Assembly: GCA_946965045.2 (NCBI GenBank)
Contig: OX337235.1
Location: 434,001-498,000, forward strand
Direction of reading: 5' to 3'
Origin: Epithemia pelagica
Lineage: Eukaryota > Bacillariophyta > Bacillariophyceae > Surirellales > Surirellaceae
DNA length: 64,000 nucleotides
Positions 1-11,200 of the stretch are shown here, piece by piece. The position numbers and the translations under genes are program-made. The notes below the pieces were generated by a model. That model had not been told where the DNA came from and made no database searches. It worked only from the letters and a program-made list of their open reading frames with translations. Position 1 is the stretch's first letter; every line of letters begins with the position of its first letter.

Positions 1-203
1 TCAAGTGGTCCTCAAGGTCCACAATCAAGCCTTTGGCAAAACATTCAGTGGCTGATATTGCGGTCGGAGGTCACCAACCGTGACAATCAAATTCTCAGCC
101 GTGTGGTCCTCAACAAGGCCCACAATCAAGCCTTTGGCAACTCCGCCTTGTCTCTTGGTTTGTTCCAAACCGTTGCCAATATTGCTGTTGGGGGTCACCA
201 AGG
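1..203 (+). pseudogene. Sec-family pseudogene, 5' piece (copy 1)
   Basis: Translated pieces such as NKAHNQAFGNSALSLGLF and VANIAVGGHQG match residues about 215-246 of the intact 342-aa secreted protein at 37418-38446. Positions 1-100 are a degraded extra unit of the same region in a shifted frame. The open frame then runs into unrelated sequence, because a tyrosine-recombinase unit lies downstream, and the Sec homology resumes at 4191. The stretch is nearly identical to 43505-43707. The upstream part of the gene lies outside the window. Confidence 0.8.
106..203 (+). repeat. 98-bp direct repeat, left copy, flanking recombinase unit 1
   Basis: Starts GTCCTCAACAAGG and ends GGGGGTCACCAAGG. The same 98 bp recurs at 4191-4288 with one visible mismatch (ccc versus cac near 4204). 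The sequence is host Sec-gene coding sequence. It brackets the recombinase unit in direct orientation, like attL/attR or a long target duplication. Confidence 0.85.
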
Positions 204-280
204 TATTGCCCTTCGAGGAGTTACGCCCCGACGAGTGCCCCCGACGAGAAGCATTCCGAGCAGCAAATGATTGCGTCCGA

Positions 281-294
281 GGGGGGGATGTAAT
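281..294. repeat. possible left terminal inverted repeat of recombinase unit 1
   Basis: GGGGGGGATGTAAT here faces a near-inverted AATACATCCCCCC at about 4164-4176. The same pair is present in copy 2. The match is short and G-rich, so it could be chance. The right-hand sequence is also self-complementary. Confidence 0.35.
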
Positions 295-518
295 AAAGTA
301 CGTTGAGTTTTCTAATTGTTTGGAATACATAGGAAAACAGTACCATTGTAAAGAAAGATTACTTACGACAATAAGGAACAATCTAATTAGGACTCACAAA
401 TATACTTAGAGGTTACTTAGGATCTACGAGTTTCCAAGCAGATAAAGTGGCCGCATTTGTGTGTTGGGCGTTGTGTTTTGTGTTTTCATCATTCGTTTGG
501 AAAAAGGAAGACCTGACC

Positions 519-3425
519 ATGACGAAACCTCCTACGGCCGTTGTCAGCCCCATGCCTTCCAAGGACAAGGGAAATCGTGGCATTGTGTCTTCTCCTATCT
601 CCATTGCTTCTTCTTCGTCGTCTTTGTCGTCGTGTTCATCGTCTTCGTCGTCTTTATCGTTGTGTTCATCCTCGTCGGACGCCATCTCACTCGCCTTTGT
701 ACCTTTGGACGGTACCTTCGTTCCAAAGATGGATGAATGCACTGGGAGCAACACCGATGCTCACAGTGTTCATTCCGATCCTTGGTACCTTGCCAAGTTG
801 GAGAAAATGTAAGTTTGATTGTTGTTTTTCGTCATTGTCGACCAGTCTTCCTTCCTGCAACTCTTCCTTCCTTCCTCTCTTTCTGCGCGCGTGCCCCGCC
901 TCATCCATTTTTGAATTCGTTGCTGTGTTTACCGTGCAAAACAAACCTCACACTTTTTCTTCCATTGCCATTTTTGCATCCCATTGAAGGAAACAAAAGA
1001 CCATGGCCAAGACTCCGCTCCGCCCCCGTCGATCTAAACGCAAGCTGCTGCTGCAGCAGCCAAGAAGAGGTACCGCGATGAAGAGATAGACGACATTCCT
1101 CGCCCTCCTGTTCGGAAGGTTACAAAGAAGGTTCATCCGAAGAAGAAACTTCCTCCTCCCACCGTTGACAATGGGAAGGAAAACGTTCCTCCTCCTCCTT
1201 GTCACCATCCTCACCCGAAAGAAAGGTAAGTTGTTGGATCATCATTACCGTCGTCTTTTCTGTATGATTGTTGTGTCTGACAAGAATGGCCTCCTCTTTT
1301 TCAGCACCAATGGGAAGAAGGATCGTCCTTCCCTTTTCGACGAGGAAGACGACGACGAAGAAGACGATCGTCTTCCTCCTCTTGTTCCTTATCTTCCGGA
1401 GTAAGTTGAGGATGAGATACTCCCTTCTTTTGTATGATTGTTGTGTCTCACACGAATGTCGTTCTTTCTTTCAGGGACGATGACGATGAAGATGAAGACG
1501 ATTGGTACCACCTGTTGGAAGATACGGACGACGAGGAACCACTGGACGAACATCATCCTCCTGCTGCCATTGGTCCCCCATCTCCACTCGATACACGAAC
1601 CATTGCCATGGCATGCGTCAAGCAGAGACATGTGACCGAAAATGAGGATGGCGAGCTGATGATTGCGGAGTATCAAAAACTCCCCGTGGATGTGCCACAC
1701 ACCAAGGACAGTATTCAGTACTGGAACACCTTTGCTCGCATCAGCGAGGATGTATACGAAGACGAGAACCACAAGTACGACGTTCGCGAGCTCTCGCAGA
1801 ACTCGGAGTCGTTCAACAAGGCCATAGCAGAACTCTCATTGAGAATTCAGAAGGGTAATAGGTAGTTGGGTAAAAGGCTCGCTGAGCCGACAATCGATCA
1901 CCAACCGATACAACAATCCTCCACGGGTCAGAGAAGAGTTGCAAGTCGAAGTCCGCCGTGGGTTGGGGCAGTCGGTCCACTGATAAGAGGTTAGTCTTAA
2001 GATGAGTGTTAAAATGGTGATATTGTAGTTTTCGATGTCTAGAGGTACGTCCACGATCCGTTGGATTGTCGTATGGATCACACGCTTCTCACCTCTGCTT
2101 GTTGTTTCTACTCAGATGCATTTAGCAAAAGTAACAGACTTTCTATTTGTTAAAAGTCTAGATGATTCGCACGGCGATCTCGCTGGTAAGGCGGCGATCA
2201 TCCCTCTTGACTCCGGTCACCATAAAAATGTAAAATTGACTCTTGCCAACCCTTCGTTCCGGCGTGCAGTGGATTGCAAAGGGAACATGATTGTGTAAAA
2301 CCCCAAGGATCCATGGAGCACCTACAAACTGGTCATGGAGTACCGTAGAGTTGCCCACCTGCCGGGTTGGAAAGGGCTCTTCTTCCTTCGTGAAGCACCC
2401 GCCAAAGTTATTGCCACACGCGCTGACGGATCGACTCACCGTGCCTGGACGGATCTTGTTCCTGATATGTCGAAAACAAAGATTAATCCATTGACTGGCA
2501 TGCTTCCTGGTGGAAAGTTGGGCGAAAATTTCGCTGCGCGCAAGACGAAAGAGTTGGCTAAGCGTTGTGGTTTCGAAGGAACCGACAACTTTACTGGTCG
2601 TTCCGCTCGGAGAACTGGGATCACCACGGTTGCGAACTCGGGCGTTCCTCAACCTCTTGCGACGAATTATGGCCGCCACAAGGGTGAAAAGATCAACTTT
2701 GAGTATCAAGAAGTGACGGACCACTCGAAACAGAAGGCGGTGACGGCCCATTGGTGAATGCCATCCGATGACGAAGAAGAAAGCAAAAACGGTACGTTGT
2801 TGTCTGACTGATGCATGTTGTTACTACTTCTGTATCTTACCTCTCTACTGTTCTCGTTTCAGAGGAACCTAAGAAAAAATCTCCACCAGTAGCCGCAAAA
2901 AAAGACGACGAGGACAAACCACCCCCGCTCCTTCCTCCTTCTGCATGGGACAACAACAATACAACAAACACCACACACTCTCATCACCAACACGACAACT
3001 ACCACCACAACTACCAGCGCAACGAGAGTCGCAGTCACTACCACCAACGCGACAACCACTACAATCGGTTGCCTCCTCCTCCTCCCCCTCATTTTCGATC
3101 GTACTCCTACCATTCGAGCGATCGTAACCATGGTGGGTGGACTCCTCCTCCACCTCCACCATCGTATGGACCCCGTTAGGATCATTACCGCGGGCCTTCC
3201 CCTCCGCCACCCCCTCCTCGATCATATTCGCCACCTCCTCCTGTTCCTTCATCCCGTGTGAATGGCCCAACGGTCCATCACTATCACCATCATTCCTTGC
3301 CACCACCGCCTCCACGTCAGTATCCTGCATCTTCTTCGTGGCCAAACCACGGCAACCACCACAGTGGCTATCACCGACATGGCGGTGATCACTACCATTA
3401 CAACCACGGGGGTCGTCACTACTGT
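519..3425 (+). pseudogene. Crypton-like (DUF3504-type) tyrosine recombinase pseudogene, copy 1
   Basis: This is a broken paralogue of the multi-exon recombinase at 44023-47251. Exon 1 (519-808) is open, Ser-rich, and ends at a GTAAGT donor. The next acceptor is weakened (CCATTGAAG instead of CCATTGCAG). One base is missing near 1040, which shifts exon 2. About 530 bp of the recombinase N-terminal region is replaced by about 200 bp of unrelated sequence (about 1823-2022). Stops occur at 2296-2298 and 3177-3179. The catalytic region near 2570-2750 is still recognisable (RSARRTGITTVA, GRHKGEK, NFEYQEV), followed by a His/Pro-rich tail. It is certainly a pseudogene by comparison with its paralogue. 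Confidence 0.8.
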
Positions 3426-4157
3426 ATGACAGAATGAAATGTGTAAGTTACTTCGTTTGCTTTGCTGTCTGTCTATTGCTATTCTCTCACCATCTTCGTC
3501 TTAACAGGTTGATGCTTGAGCTCTTTGTGATGTTCGCTACAAATCCATAGGTAAGTTTGTCTTTTGCTGTTTCTTCTTGATTGCTGTGTTCTTTCCAAAG
3601 GCATGTCTAACCTTAATCTTGATTTCTCTTTGATTTTGGTCCTTCTCGAATGCCGTTTCTCTTTGATTTTGGTCCTCCTCAAATGCATTCACCCTCCCTA
3701 TTCCTTGTTGATTGTTGTCTCTTAATGGCTCTCTTCGATTTCTGTTGTTGCTGGTGCTATCTGTTGTTTTTGCTTTGTCTTGCCTTTGTCTTTGCCTTTC
3801 TCTGCCTTGCCTTCCTTCTTTAGTTGTCGACTTGTCTCGCCTTGTGTCTCTCTTTGGTTGGTTTTCATGTCTCGCCTTTATCCTTTGGTCTGGTTGGTTG
3901 TGATGTCCTTTTTGTTACATTGTCTTTGTCCTGGCTCTGCTGTTGTTTGTTCTTGTTGCTATTGTTGTTCTTGTTGCTATTGTTGTTGCTGTTGTTGCAC
4001 GCGGTTTGTTTTTCGTGGTCTGTTTCGGCTCATTTTGTGACGGTTTCCGTTCGCCTCATTTTTTCGGTTTTTCCCACGACCAAAAATTTTACTTATATAC
4101 ACTAAAATTAAAATTTGAGTACAGTAAAAATTCGGGCTATAGTAACTAGGCACGTGC
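3426..4157. other. T-rich noncoding 3' region of recombinase unit 1
   Basis: The region is pyrimidine-rich with several GTAAG-type donors and TTAACAG-type acceptors (3440-3560), consistent with 3'-UTR introns. It includes an 18-bp minisatellite (TTGTTCTTGTTGCTATTG units near 3950-3995) with one unit fewer than copy 2. The hydrophobic open frames here are artefacts of T-richness. I see no gene. Confidence 0.55.
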
Positions 4158-4190
4158 GGGGGGAATACATCCCCCCGAGGATCAGCGGTC

Positions 4191-4288
4191 GTCCTCAACA
4201 AGGCACACAATCAAGCCTTTGGCAACTCCGCCTTGTCTCTTGGTTTGTTCCAAACCGTTGCCAATATTGCTGTTGGGGGTCACCAAGG
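4191..4288 (+). repeat. 98-bp direct repeat, right copy, flanking recombinase unit 1
   Basis: Matches 106-203 with one mismatch. From its last base the sequence runs straight into the rest of the Sec gene (GGTGGTTGGACC), as in the intact gene. Confidence 0.85.
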
Positions 4289-4570
4289 GTGGTTGGACCA
4301 TTCCTGTGGATTGTGCTGCCCCTACGATGACAATGATCCACGATGCTGCTGCAATGCCAAGGCCGATGAGGCTACCATTGTCATGGCTCGAGTGGCGGCG
4401 GCCGCTGGTCCCATGGAACAAGTCATGCCAAGATTTTGCACAGTGACTTGGAAGACTTTGTTTGCTTGGAACTTTGTCAAAGTGGGAGTGCCACCTTTGA
4501 ACATGTCCACGATTGTACCTTCAACTTTGTGTACAATCCCGTTGACAAGGCCTTGACCAAGGTCCATTAA
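4289..4570 (+). pseudogene. Sec-family pseudogene, 3' piece (copy 1)
   Basis: Continues the Sec protein after the recombinase unit. GWLDHSCGLCCPYD and NDPRCCCNAKADEAT match residues 247-274 of intact Sec, including the Cys cluster. After MEQV a small deletion shifts the frame. The last codons and the stop position (CATTAA) match the intact genes. It converges on the MT-A pseudogene at 4930. Confidence 0.8.
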
Positions 4571-4929
4571 GTGTTTGGGGGATTGTAGTGGACAAGGTTC
4601 GTCGATTGGAGGCACGTGGAGCTCGGCTCCGGTTTCCGATACACCATTCTGAAAATAGGATGGAGCGTTAAGTATATACATGAATAGAAAAAGAAGATTG
4701 CAATCACAGCAGTTTACTTCCTGGAGGAGTTGTGGAAGCCAAGGCGTTTGGACGGGGACACGTGTAGAAGAGGGTCATTTCATGCAGGGTTTGCTCGTTG
4801 AAAGATTGGGTTGTGAGGGTGTGTGCGAGATTTGTTTTCCCATGTTGCAACCAAACCTTTTAGTGTGTCGACACTGTCCATGGCGGGGCCTCTGGGACAA
4901 ACAAACAAAGGAACAAAAATTGCAATCGA
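4571..4929. other. intergenic region between convergent Sec and MT-A relics
   Basis: The homologous interval is found between every Sec/MT pair. On the minus strand it holds a strong acceptor-like site (CATCCTATTTTCAG at about 4648-4661) followed by a short conserved reading frame (QNGVSETGAELHV). No independent gene is supported. Confidence 0.5.
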
Positions 4930-6222
4930 TTACCGCTTCTTCTTTGGCGTTTGCTTCTTCTTATTCTTCTTCTTTTTCTTTTTGGATGCAGCAGCCATGA
5001 GACGGGTCGGATCGGGTGCCTTTTGCAACCGATACAAGAGTAATTGATTGGAGACATCGTATCGAATTTCCACATTTTGCCACAATCGTTGTTGTTCTTG
5101 TTCTTGTTTGTGGTTGGTGGTGGTGGCAGAACCATTCGAATTGGGAAAGAGGACGGGCCAAAAGTATTCGGGTTGCGACAGGGACCAAATGCAATAATAT
5201 CCCAATGGTTTCAAGACGCGATGGACGGCCTGCATCATGGAATGGACTTGGACTTGTCGACGATCGTGATGGGGATAGGTACAAGAGAGTGGATCGAGCA
5301 AGCCCTTGTCGACCACGGCCTGTATGGAATTGGGACGAAGATTGGGAATCCCATTCGTGGTTTGCGAGGACAATTCCGTCGCATTGTCCAGATACAATTG
5401 CATGCGACCCGCCTCGATTTGATCGTGACACAAGCGAGATTGGACTTGAATGACGGGAGAGGACCAATCGACTTGAATAATGGGGCCTCGATAATACTGT
5501 GGGGGTTGATTGGCCATGTCCCACCCCAATCGTGAGACACCGCATCCGAGAATCAAGACGGGTTCCTTACTATCATTGTTGTTGTTGTTGGAACGAGTAC
5601 TCGAGTTGGTTGTGGATGGTATCCACAACGAGCCACGGTCCTCTCTTTTTCTCGTGTCGCTCTCAATGACACTGTCTTGTTCTTCTTCTTCTTCTTTTTC
5701 CTCCTCCTCTTCCAACTCGGCATTATCACTGTCGTAATCTTTGTCATTGTCGTAGTCGTCTTGCGGTGGCGACAAACCCAGGGTTTTCCACAGAGTTGTG
5801 GTATGCAAGGTGGCCAGTGGATCGTCCTCTTACTTTTTGGTTGAATTGGTTCGCAGTTGGTCCACGTCAAACGTGGTGAGAAACAAGTGTGTTGGTGGTT
5901 GTGCTTCTTCGTTTGAACCGTATGGTCCTTGTGGTGGTGGTGGCGGTGGCACGGGAAGTGGATGATAGGAATAGGATTGCAAGGCGGCATGCGAGACATG
6001 ACCCCATTCACCGGCTGGATTGGTATTGGATCCCGCCGTGGCCAAGAGTGACGACACGGACCCACTGTTGCGATGCGCATAATCCCAGTACACGACGGAT
6101 CCATAACGATGGACGGGCAAACAAAAGTCCAAGGTTTGCCACACCCACTGCTTCCATCGATCCCACATATGCCGATTTCGTAACAACTTTAAGGCGGAAG
6201 AAGAACGGGTCGTCGTCGTCAT
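4930..6222 (-). pseudogene. class I SAM-methyltransferase (MT-A), copy 1, premature stop
   Basis: Paralogue of the intact 434-aa protein at 48774-50078. A CAA-to-TAA change (stop at 5830-5832) replaces the codon for Gln136 of the intact copy and separates the N-terminal part (SVVYWDYAHR) from the methyltransferase core. The core is otherwise open: motif I LILGCGVSRLG, post-I IIQVDWSSP, the VVDKGLLDPLSCT segment, and a Lys-rich C-terminus. The core ORF (4930-5808) could be expressed only from an internal start. Confidence 0.85.
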
Positions 6223-6463
6223 GATGGTGTCTGGTTCCAATCGAATCTATAATAGCTTTCGTTGTTCTCGTCTTCTGTGTGTCTCCTCTCGTGAAAATCT
6301 TTCCGGAGAAATGGACGGACCGGATGACAAAGCCGGCTGGAGGACAGACGCTTTTACGGAGTGTGGACAGACGCCTTAAACCATGACCAAACGCGACCTG
6401 ATCGGGAAAGAAACGCACTTCAAACGCACCTATTTCGATCGAATCTGTTCGGGAGGGCCACAC

Positions 6464-6623
6464 TGTTGAAATTGTGCATGTATCCGTGAGAGATCTAATT
6501 GTATGTCACATTGTATAACCGTTCCAAACGGTCAGCGATACGAGCCGGCCGTCTTCGCCAAATTGGACGACGACAGTAGTGGAAAATAATCTTATAATCT
6601 CTTTGAAACACGAAATTTTAGCA
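6464..6623 (+). repeat. E1 5' LTR
   Basis: 160 bp with TG...CA ends, repeated as the split 3' LTR at 12943-13061 plus 27365-27405. It is followed at once by the putative primer-binding segment GTTTATCAGACCCATCGTCT, which E2 shares. Confidence 0.93.
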
Positions 6624-6680
6624 GTTTATCAGACCCATCGTCTGCTTTGAGTTTGTTTTTGTTGTGAAGTACAAAGTACT

Positions 6681-8276
6681 ATGGTCCTCACCGCTGCCCA
6701 GAACACCGCTTTCTTCGAGAACCCTGATCAAATGGGCATTCCCCATGCGACAGTGGTCCAGCTTCAAGTTGAAGGGATTACGACGATTCTTGATTTGGCC
6801 GACTTCGACTCGGAAACTCTCAAGCAGTTGGCTGAGAACCTTCGTAAGCCGGCAGGGAGAATCCCCGATCCCAACCCTGGAGCTGCCCCTGGCGCAACGA
6901 TACCTACACCACCGTTTACCTTCGGCGCGAAGTCTCAGCACCGCCTGGGCGTAGCCTGTGAGCTGGTCCGATTCTATGAAACGGTTGGGCGTGATCCATC
7001 GGCTGGTAATATGCGTTGGACGCATGTTGTAAAGAATTTCGAGGTCCAGTGGAAGGCTTTGAAGGACCGAAAGGATGGTGACGATCCAGAAGTTCCTAAA
7101 ATCACCAAGGCCCTACCGATCATCAAATGGACGGAAGCATTTCACGACTATGCCAACCGCGTGATCGGTGCGAGAATGATTCCCCTTTCATATGTCATCA
7201 GGCCCGAGGTCGATGTCCCGGTTGTTGCACCTCCCCAGGCAGCAAATAAGCCCCATTCGGAAGAACATGGTTCTGTTGAGGCGGAACTAGTTGCCCGTGC
7301 CTCACATGGACATGAATTGTATCGTGAGGACAATGCTACCGTGTACTACAGTTTGGAAGAGGCGACGCGTGGTACGTCCTATGCCGCGTCGATCAAACCT
7401 TTCCAACGTACAAAAGATGGTAGGGGAGCCTGGAATGCTCTAACAAATCAATACGCGGGGAAAGATAAATGGGAGTCGGAGATCAAGAAACAAGATGATC
7501 TACTCCATACCCGCATCTGGAAAGGGCAAAACAATTTTCCCCTTGAGGGATTTTTGGCCCAACACCGAAATGCATTCGTGTCTATGCAACAGTGTGCTGA
7601 GCACGTTGAGTACCAACTGCCCAATGAACATACCCGAGTAGGGTATTTACTCGAAGGCATCCAATGTTCGGATGCTGGATTACAGGCTGCTATGGCCAGT
7701 GTGCGGACCGATGACGGCCCGACTGGAATGCGTAATAATTTTGAAGCAGCAGTGGCACATTTACTGCCATATGACCCCGTTGCTAAGAAAAGGGCTGCTG
7801 CTGGAGCAAAACGACAGTCGGCACAAATCTCTTCTGTCGATAATGAAACCAGTGAATCAACCGTTGCTGAGGTCAGTGGGGCCAGTGCTGGTGGTGGAAA
7901 GTCTACAGCCAAGCCGAGCATTGGCAAAACAGGCGTCCACTTTCGATACCACACACCCGATGAATATCACACCCTATCCAATGAGCAAAAGGATGAGCTC
8001 CGTGAGTGGCGCAAAGCCAATCCTCAGAAGTCGGAAGGGAAAGGCAAGAGTGACCGAAAGGCCAAACGAGCAGCACGACGCCAAATCTCGTCGGCAGTCG
8101 CAAAAGCCATCAAGAAATTGGCAAAGGAATCCCAACCGACAAATGACGACCAAGTCAGCCTCGACGCCCAGGTTGCATCCATGGTTCAGAACGCATTAGC
8201 ACAAGAGGTAGATTCGAAGCCTCCTGCAAAGAAGCAAACAACTCTTCAGTCCATCCTGAAGTCTGTTCGAAATTGA
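6681..8276 (+). CDS. E1 Gag-like polyprotein (531 aa)
   Basis: First ORF of E1, starting 57 bp after the LTR. Its position identifies it as Gag: capsid-like helical sequence, then a basic C-terminus (KSDRKAKRAARRQ, KAIKKLAK) suited to nucleic-acid binding. No CCHC zinc knuckle is visible. It ends at TGA 8274-8276. The same frame is open from the next codon to the end of Pol, so Gag and Pol are separated by a single in-frame stop. A possible readthrough hairpin lies 20 nt downstream. Confidence 0.75.
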   Translation: MVLTAAQNTAFFENPDQMGIPHATVVQLQVEGITTILDLADFDSETLKQLAENLRKPAGRIPDPNPGAAPGATIPTPPFTFGAKSQHRLGVACELVRFYETVGRDPSAGNMRWTHVVKNFEVQWKALKDRKDGDDPEVPKITKALPIIKWTEAFHDYANRVIGARMIPLSYVIRPEVDVPVVAPPQAANKPHSEEHGSVEAELVARASHGHELYREDNATVYYSLEEATRGTSYAASIKPFQRTKDGRGAWNALTNQYAGKDKWESEIKKQDDLLHTRIWKGQNNFPLEGFLAQHRNAFVSMQQCAEHVEYQLPNEHTRVGYLLEGIQCSDAGLQAAMASVRTDDGPTGMRNNFEAAVAHLLPYDPVAKKRAAAGAKRQSAQISSVDNETSESTVAEVSGASAGGGKSTAKPSIGKTGVHFRYHTPDEYHTLSNEQKDELREWRKANPQKSEGKGKSDRKAKRAARRQISSAVAKAIKKLAKESQPTNDDQVSLDAQVASMVQNALAQEVDSKPPAKKQTTLQSILKSVRN

Positions 8277-11200
8277 TGGCGTCCGGCGGCTCTTATCTCC
8301 TCGCTCTCATCAAGAGGAGAGAGTGAGACAGAAGTGCTGCAGCCGGATTCTACAACGACGTGGGACCCAGGGGTGGCCCACATTTCAAATTTTCACAGCG
8401 CGCGCGACGTTGCTAGCAATATTGCGTCGGCTGCAACCCATGGTGATGACAGCGATGAGACCATGGATGACAACGAAACATCCTTCGACGGACCTCGAAC
8501 GGATTTAGACAGTCACGCAAATATGCCGGTCGTAGGCCGAAACTCCTACGTGATTGAGAGGCTTGAAAGGACAGTAGATGTCAAGCCATTTTCAAATGAC
8601 TACAAGGCCATGACGGCCGAACTGGTTCAAGCTGCCGTACGGTACGAGTCACCATATAACGGCAAAACGTATATTCTGGTAATACGAAACGCTATATACG
8701 TCCCAACCATGAACAACAACCTAATTCCTCCTTTCATGATGAGAGAAGCAGGAATCCATGTCAACGAAAGAGCCAAGATACACACGAGTGAGCCCACAAT
8801 TGATGACCACTCGATTGTTTTCCCATCGACAGGTTTCCGAATTCCCCTGTCTCTCCATGGCGTATTCTCATTCTTCCCTTCGGACAAGCCAACAGAAGAT
8901 GATCTTCAGGCTGGGTACGACACCTATGTGTTAACACCTGCTGTCTGGCAGCCTCATTCAACGGTCTATGCAGACAACGAGGCTGGGAGAGTGGATTGGG
9001 AGGGGAATATCAAGGAGCAGAGAGATTGGTCCATCCGCGTTGTGTTGGATGATTTGCCTCCAGTCGACGAATCGACAATGACAGCTAATGTGGCATCTGC
9101 TTTGGAAGCAAAATCAATTGACTGCACGTGTGGGCAAAGAGAGGCTGGCAGGCCAGAGAGGAGTAAGCGGCAAATAAGAACGTCCGATTCCCAACTCCAC
9201 GAAATCTCAGCTGTGCTTGCCGAAGAAACCATGATCAATACCTTGACAGCAAGGGCAGAGTTTGGCCATGACTGCATGGCAATTGGGGCAACAGATGTGG
9301 GCGAAAACCCATATGTGGTAACGGACGATGATGACAGGTCCATGAGTGATGGCTCGCATGAGTCGGTGAGCATTACAAGTGAAATGGATCTCGATGAATT
9401 CTTTGTTTCCGGTGTGACTGCTGGTAAATCACATGGAGTGGATGCTGCGCATCTGTCAAAAGTGTGGCGAATCAGCCATGACGATGCCAAAAGGACAATA
9501 CAAGCTACGTCACAGCATAGTGCCCGTCCAACTGACCCAACTCTCACCCAAAATTATGGTACGAATGACCGCATGCTTCGATACCGCCGAATCCACGAAT
9601 ACTTCTACATGGATACCTTCTTTGCTACAAAGCACGGGGGTAAATCTTCTCGTGGAAACATGTGCTGCCAACTGTTTGTGACGGACAAAGGTTTCATCTA
9701 CGTGGTACCGATGAAACGTAAATCCGAGGTCATGTCTGCTGTCAAGCAATTTGCCAAGGAAATTGGAGCTCCCGATGCCATCATCTGTGATATGGCACAG
9801 GAACAGGTCTCGTCAGACCTAAGAATGTTCCTGAATGACATAGGAACGACCCTTCGCGCGTTGAAGGAAGGGACACCATGGGCGAACAAGGCTGAACTCT
9901 ACATCAAATTGATGAAAGAGGCCGTTCGCAAGGATATGCGGGAATCCCACTCCCCTCTCCCTTTCTGGGACTATTGCCTTGAGAGGAGGGTGAGGATTTA
10001 CAATCTGACGGCCCGCGATTATCACAAGGTACGAGGCTCCAACCCGTACACATTGACTCTTGGGGAGGAGGGCGACATATCAAATTTATGTCAGTTCCAA
10101 TGGTACCAGTGGTGTTATTTCAGAGAACACACCGCTCGATTTCCCCACAACCAAGAGGTCCTTGGACGAGTTTTGGGCCCTGCACGAGGCGAGGGAAATG
10201 AGATGGCTCAGTGGGTATTGAAGGCAAATGGACGCATTGTCCCACGGCGTTCCGTGCGTGCCTTGCACCCCGCTGAAGAAACGAGTTCCAGTGAGCAATC
10301 AAAGCGACAAGCTTTTGACGCATTGATCGAGAGGAGGTATGGGAACTCCATCAATCCTCCACCACACCCCATCTCAGAAAATTCCGAAACTTTTGATCCG
10401 TATGAAGATGATCAAGAACCAGCTAGACCAATTCCAGAGATCGAAGACGCCGTCGACTTCAACGGTAAATTGCTGGATCAAGCACCGGTCTATGATAGGC
10501 TGATCAATGCAGAAGTCCAACTGCAGCTTGATGAACGAATGGCGAAAGGTATGGTCAAGCGTCGTGCACTGGGACCTGATGGAAAAGTATCAGGGAAATA
10601 CGACCATAACCCAACAAACAACTCCATCATATATGAAGTAGAATTCGATGATGGAACGGTGAAAGAGTATGCCGCGAATGTGATTGCAGAGAATATGCTC
10701 TCACAGGTAGACTCAGACGGAGTCACGATTCAGCTATTGGAAAGCATCATTGACTACAAGAGAGATGAGTCGGTCGCCGTGTCTAAGGCGGACAAATACG
10801 TCTACAATAAGCATGGACGACGACGGCTACGGAAAACCACAGCTGGCTGGTGGCTACTCGTACGGTGGCGCGACCAGTCTGAGTCCTGGATGAGGCTGTG
10901 CGAAATGAAGGAGTCATATCCAATTGAGACGGCAGAATTTGCGATCGCAAGAGGAATAGATGACGAACCGGCCTTCATATGGTGGGTTCGATACACCATA
11001 CGACGAAGGGATGCGATAATTGCGGCCCTGAAAACGCGTGCAAAACAAATCCGACACAAATATGGGATTGAGATTCCCACGAGTGTGGAGCATGCAAAGG
11101 AACTAGATCGCAAGAATGGAGACGATTACTGGATGAAAGCTCTCGCAAAGGAAATGTACAATGTGGGAGTTGCTTTTGAGATCCTGGAACCTGGCCAGCC

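Noticed and set aside
413-754. Asp/Glu-rich ORF on the minus strand
   Set aside because: Antisense of a Ser-rich (TCG/TCT) microsatellite in recombinase exon 1. Frame not kept in copy 2.
3712-4105. Overlapping hydrophobic ORFs (membrane-protein-like)
   Set aside because: Pyrimidine-rich noncoding DNA with a CTT/TTG minisatellite. No codon bias, and the frame is not conserved between the two duplicates.
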